From Clostridium vitabionis (lineage in GTDB: Bacteria > Bacillota > Clostridia > Lachnospirales > Lachnospiraceae), in assembly GCF_015351765.1 (NCBI RefSeq), contig NZ_JADKQA010000001.1, forward strand, positions 938,394 to 1,002,393: 64,000 bases of DNA, given 5' to 3'. This document shows, piece after piece, positions 61,139 through 64,000 of the stretch. Numbering within the stretch: position 1 is the stretch's first letter; each line of letters starts with the position of its first letter. The notes under the pieces are model-generated. The model had not been told where the DNA came from. It ran no database searches and saw only the letters and a program-made list of their open reading frames with translations. A program made the translations under genes and the position numbers.

Positions 61139-61913
61139 CAGATTTTCTTTCCTTTCCCTGCTCCTCGGCGATCACATAGATCCGCCCGCTGTCCTTGCGG
61201 ACCGGATCCCTGGTAAATGCGTCATACATAGCGATCTCCCTGAGCCCCGCCTCGGCAAGCGCGCGCCGGATCTCCTCCGGCCTCCAGGCCTTCTGGACAT
61301 GCGTCTCCGTGAATTTCCGGTACCTGTCCCCGCTCTCCCGGATAAAAAGGGCCAGCTCGTAGTCATTTTCCCGGGTCTCGGGATCATAGTCATTATCCCA
61401 GATAAAGCTGCTCTCCTCCCGGTCCTCGGCGATCGTCCGCTCGCCGATCGCGGCATAATCAGCCTCTGTCCGGAGGTCAAAGATCAGCCTGCCGCCCGGA
61501 TCGAGGTAATTATTGACCAGCCGGAAGACCTTGACAAGATCACCGTAATCCAGAATGTAATTCATAGAATCGCAGAGGGAGACCACTGCCCGGACCGTGC
61601 CGTAGAGCTCAAAGGAGCGCATATCCTGCTGCAGGTAGAGGATATCGCTCCCTGAGCTGTCCCGCTTTTTCAGCGCGCACGAGAGCATATCCTCCGAGGC
61701 GTCAACACCGATCATGTCATAGCCGGCCTTTGCCAGCCTCTCGGTGATATTGCCGGTGCCGCAGCCGAGATCCAGCACCAGGCCGTCCCGGATGCCGGAG
61801 TCCCGGAGAAGCCCCACGAGGTAACGGCACCAGTCATCATAGGGGACATTGTCCATAAAAAGATCGTACACCTCAGCAAAGCCGGTGTATGCATTGACAT
61901 CATGGTGTTCCAT
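61122..61913 (-). CDS. class I SAM-dependent methyltransferase
   Basis: 263 residues. SAM-binding motif I VLDLGCGTGNITERLA and motif II GVDASEDML are clear, followed by VVSLCDSMNYI and FDLRTEADYA. The family resembles YqeM-type methyltransferases of unknown substrate. Start ATG has GGAAAGC upstream. It is translationally coupled to hslO. Confidence 0.88.
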   Translation of the reverse strand: MEHHDVNAYTGFAEVYDLFMDNVPYDDWCRYLVGLLRDSGIRDGLVLDLGCGTGNITERLAKAGYDMIGVDASEDMLSCALKKRDSSGSDILYLQQDMRSFELYGTVRAVVSLCDSMNYILDYGDLVKVFRLVNNYLDPGGRLIFDLRTEADYAAIGERTIAEDREESSFIWDNDYDPETRENDYELALFIRESGDRYRKFTETHVQKAWRPEEIRRALAEAGLREIAMYDAFTRDPVRKDSGRIYVIAEEQGKERKSDGKTE

Positions 61914-62015
61914 GCTTTCCTCCGAAGCATAAGGATAACGACGGGGCGGCCCCGGCGGAAATCCGCCCGCCGGGGCCGTCCTCTGCTATGGCCGTGTTCT
62001 GCCGGGCGTCACGCG

Positions 62016-62531
62016 TCACTGCGCGTTTCTGCCATGGCACTTCTTGTACTTCTTGCCGCTCCCGCACGGGCAGGGGTCGTTCGGATAGATCTTCTTGTGC
62101 TCCCTGCGGACCGTTCCGGACGCCTTCTCCGCGCGGTAAATCTCGGTGCGCTTCTCCTCACTGAGGATCTTGTCCCACTCCGGGAGCTCATAGAGCCATT
62201 TTGCCTTCGCCTCGCACATGTTATAGTAGAGCTTTTCCGGATCGATCAGGATACGGACCTCCGTGTCCTCATCCATCGTCTCAATCGGATTCTGATATCC
62301 CTTGAGGCTCTCGCTGATGCCGTCCAGGAAACCGGTCATCGTCTGGATATCGGTGCCATACTTCTCCGCGAGCTCCCGGACCGTGCCCTTGACCTCGGTC
62401 TCCGGATCCGCGAGGATCTGCTTGTAGATTCCCTTCTCTACCTGAAAATACGCTTTCCAGAGCTCATCCTGATGTTTTTTGTCAAGTCCGTTGCCGTAGG
62501 CAAGGTTTCTCCAATTTTCCAGTAAAGTCAT
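62016..62531 (-). CDS. SEC-C metal-binding domain protein
   Basis: 171 residues. The C-terminal SEC-C zinc motif is intact ([17 protein letters not shown]), as in SecA tails. The N-terminal ~140 residues are helical ([19 protein letters not shown]) and unrecognised. Domain architecture suggests binding to a partner protein or ribosome via the SEC-C finger. Own promoter upstream. Confidence 0.85.
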   Translation of the reverse strand: MTLLENWRNLAYGNGLDKKHQDELWKAYFQVEKGIYKQILADPETEVKGTVRELAEKYGTDIQTMTGFLDGISESLKGYQNPIETMDEDTEVRILIDPEKLYYNMCEAKAKWLYELPEWDKILSEEKRTEIYRAEKASGTVRREHKKIYPNDPCPCGSGKKYKKCHGRNAQ

Positions 62532-62617
62532 CGTCCGACCTTTCCTTCCGTGGTTTTTTCATATTCTTATGCCTGTCCGGAACCCTGCATTACGCAAAGC
62601 ACCGCAGACGCCTTATT

Positions 62618-62647
62618 ATTATAAGGCATTTTGGCCGGATTTTGCAA
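62618..62647 (-). promoter_or_regulatory. σA promoter of the SEC-C gene
   Basis: TTGCAA and TATAAT separated by 18 nt on the minus strand. A short palindrome GCCTTATAATAATAAGGC covers the -10 region. Confidence 0.65.
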
Positions 62648-62678
62648 ACATTTTGTGACAGAGACAACATTTCGTCCG

Positions 62679-64000
62679 TCACCCGGCCTTGTCCACCGTC
62701 CGAAGTTCCGTCCCCGGGTAAAAGAAATTCAGGATATCCCGGTAATCCTTTCCCGCCTTCGCCATCGCCCGCGCGCCGCTCTGGCTCATGCCGATGCCGT
62801 GGCCGAAGCCTCCACCCCAGATGGTAAATGTCCGTTCCCCGGTCGTCTCATCCCGCGCCGTCTCATCGATGTAGATGAACGGGCTCGGCAGGATGGAGAG
62901 GCCGGAAACCTTCGTGCCGTCGCCGCAGAGGTAGGTAAGCCCCGCGTCGCCGAGAATCTTCCGGATCGTGTCCGACCCTCGGAGATATTTGCGCCCCTCG
63001 GTGCCAACCACCTCCATGGAGAGTACGGCTCCGCCGGGTGCCCGCTTCGACACGAAGAATCCGACAATATCCCCGATCCCGGTGACGCGCGACGCGGCGT
63101 AGCTTGCGCTGATCTCCGTCGTCCAGCGGTACATGGACGCGGCGGAGTCAACGCCGGCCGGATCCTTCTTCTGGATTACCTTCCGGAACACCTCCTCCCC
63201 GGTCATCTCCTCCGTGGTTGGCATATCCCCGTCCTCCCCGAGGGAGAGCCGCCGGCTCTTGAGATACGGTGTGTCCTCCGCGCTGTCATTCCAGATCGTG
63301 GTGTCTGTGCCGTAGCCGCAGGAGGTAGAATAATAATATGTCTCCGCCGGCTTCCCGTCATAGCAGAGAAGAAGTCCGCGGGTGTCCCGGACCGCCTGGT
63401 TCGTCCGGCTCTCCGGTCCATAATTGTTGTACACCTGATATTTTGCACTATCATCGACATGAGCGCCGTAGCGCTGGTAAGCATTTGCCCGGATCTGCCG
63501 CCATGCGTACGTCCTCGCGCAGACCGCCTGCGCTTTCAGGGCTTCCTCCTCAGCCTCCGCCGGCATCTCGCTGGGAACCACCCGCTCCAGATAATCCTCG
63601 AGGTCCAGGTCATTGATGATCAGAAGGCCGCTCTCCTCCTCGCTTACCTCGATCGTCCCCGGGCAGGATGGATGCCCGTACGCCCGGTTGACCGAGGCGA
63701 TCGTGATCCCCTTCGCCCCGTCCAGCGGCGTCAGGGTTACCCGGCCTTTCCGAAAAAGCTCATCGCCCTCCTCGATGCGGAATTTCTCCCCCGGGGCATA
63801 CTCCTTCTCCGCGCCCCCGCAGGCTACCTTGAAGCCGCCGTCGGAGGTAAAAACCGCCATATCATGAAAAACATTCGAGAAATCATCGGTCGTGATCAGC
63901 ACGCGGATGTTCTTCGCGGAGAAGCTGTGCGTCAGAAGTGCCGCGCAGGCCTTGCCATCCTCGATGACCAGCCGGCCGAGATCATAGCCGACCAGCATGT
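62679..64000 (-). CDS. SpoIID/LytB-domain protein (5' end outside window)
   Basis: At least 439 residues; the frame is still open at the window edge, and the ATG at 63998 is probably internal because a signal peptide is missing. The SpoIID domain shows the catalytic Glu motif VVPSEMPAEAEEEALKAQAV, then CARTYAWRQI, YYYSTSCGYG and a C-terminal GGGFGHGIGMSQSGA. Relatives are peptidoglycan lytic transglycosylases (SpoIID) or amidase enhancers (LytB); the presence alone does not prove sporulation. The N-terminal ~130 residues seen are β-rich. Confidence 0.88.
   Translation of the reverse strand, partial: MLVGYDLGRLVIEDGKACAALLTHSFSAKNIRVLITTDDFSNVFHDMAVFTSDGGFKVACGGAEKEYAPGEKFRIEEGDELFRKGRVTLTPLDGAKGITIASVNRAYGHPSCPGTIEVSEEESGLLIINDLDLEDYLERVVPSEMPAEAEEEALKAQAVCARTYAWRQIRANAYQRYGAHVDDSAKYQVYNNYGPESRTNQAVRDTRGLLLCYDGKPAETYYYSTSCGYGTDTTIWNDSAEDTPYLKSRRLSLGEDGDMPTTEEMTGEEVFRKVIQKKDPAGVDSAASMYRWTTEISASYAASRVTGIGDIVGFFVSKRAPGGAVLSMEVVGTEGRKYLRGSDTIRKILGDAGLTYLCGDGTKVSGLSILPSPFIYIDETARDETTGERTFTIWGGGFGHGIGMSQSGARAMAKAGKDYRDILNFFYPGTELRTVDKAG

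Noticed and set aside
61930-61980. GC-rich hairpin after the methyltransferase/SEC-C junction as a terminator
   Set aside because: The CGGCCCCGGCGG stem is strong, but no T-tract follows on the minus strand, so I did not call it.
62679-64000. SpoIID-domain gene as proof of sporulation
   Set aside because: SpoIID/LytB domains also occur in non-sporulating bacteria, and no other sporulation gene is in the window.

Overview
The window is a gene-dense, high-GC stretch of a Gram-positive, low-oxygen-adapted Clostridia genome, most probably Lachnospiraceae. The evidence is the conserved gene orders (dgt-dnaG-rpoD, tig-clpP-clpX-lon-engB, secG-rnr-smpB-ssrA, infC-rpmI-rplT), ferredoxin-dependent 2-oxoacid metabolism, a desulfoferrodoxin, a T-box, and several families I know mainly from Lachnospiraceae (DUF4364, DUF5662, and what I take to be DUF5716/DUF5717). 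Almost all genes lie on the minus strand. The exceptions are an IS200/IS605 element, an acyl-CoA synthetase, malic enzyme plus DUF4364, a CYTH protein, a YprB-like nuclease and a cold-shock protein.

Layout. 1-5222: macromolecular-synthesis operon (dgt, dnaG, rpoD, Nif3-like, start of trmK). 5370-7450: small hypothetical, remnant of a surface protein, two tRNA-Leu genes and an MBL-fold hydrolase. 7488-9239: AT-rich IS605-type transposon (tnpA, tnpB, probable reRNA). 9574-10960: infC-rpmI-rplT with its own promoter, attenuator and a probable AUU start for infC. 10972-15054: a GDPD gene and a TRAP transporter behind an attenuator-like leader. 15314-21417: indolepyruvate:ferredoxin oxidoreductase, phenylacetate-CoA ligase and ACT protein, divergent from an acyl-CoA synthetase. 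21471-26983: MATE pump, an HPr variant, tmRNA, smpB, rnr, secG. 27108-33296: mnmA, cysteine desulfurase, pheST with a T-box. 33366-39589: an uncharacterised four-gene cluster built around an Hsp70-like protein and a 1178-residue partner. 39869-48307: malic enzyme, DUF4364 and the tig-clpP-clpX-lon-engB proteostasis cluster. 48311-50367: a large multibranched palindrome, DJ-1, CYTH and desulfoferrodoxin. 50460-57676: ruvAB, zapA, a U32 peptidase, ftsW-type and PBP genes. 57855-64000: YprB-like nuclease, DUF5662, CspA, Hsp33, methyltransferase, SEC-C protein and a 5'-truncated SpoIID-domain protein.

Two things stand out as possibly undescribed. First, a family of intergenic palindromic repeats occurs in five blocks, each fused in the same orientation directly to the T-tract of an intrinsic terminator (rplT, secG, the pheST T-box, clpX, desulfoferrodoxin). 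Copies show compensatory changes in the hairpin stem. Second, the DUF5717/DUF5716/TPR-like/zinc-ribbon cluster looks like an Hsp70-like system with a degenerate nucleotide site. Other points are a multibranched perfect-stem element with a decayed second copy, an HPr whose Ser46 is Cys, a tRNA-Leu with anticodon AAG, and recurring ~21-bp minisatellites.

Starts were re-chosen where a Shine-Dalgarno sequence supported a position other than the longest ORF. All functional calls rest on motif recognition by eye; no search was run.
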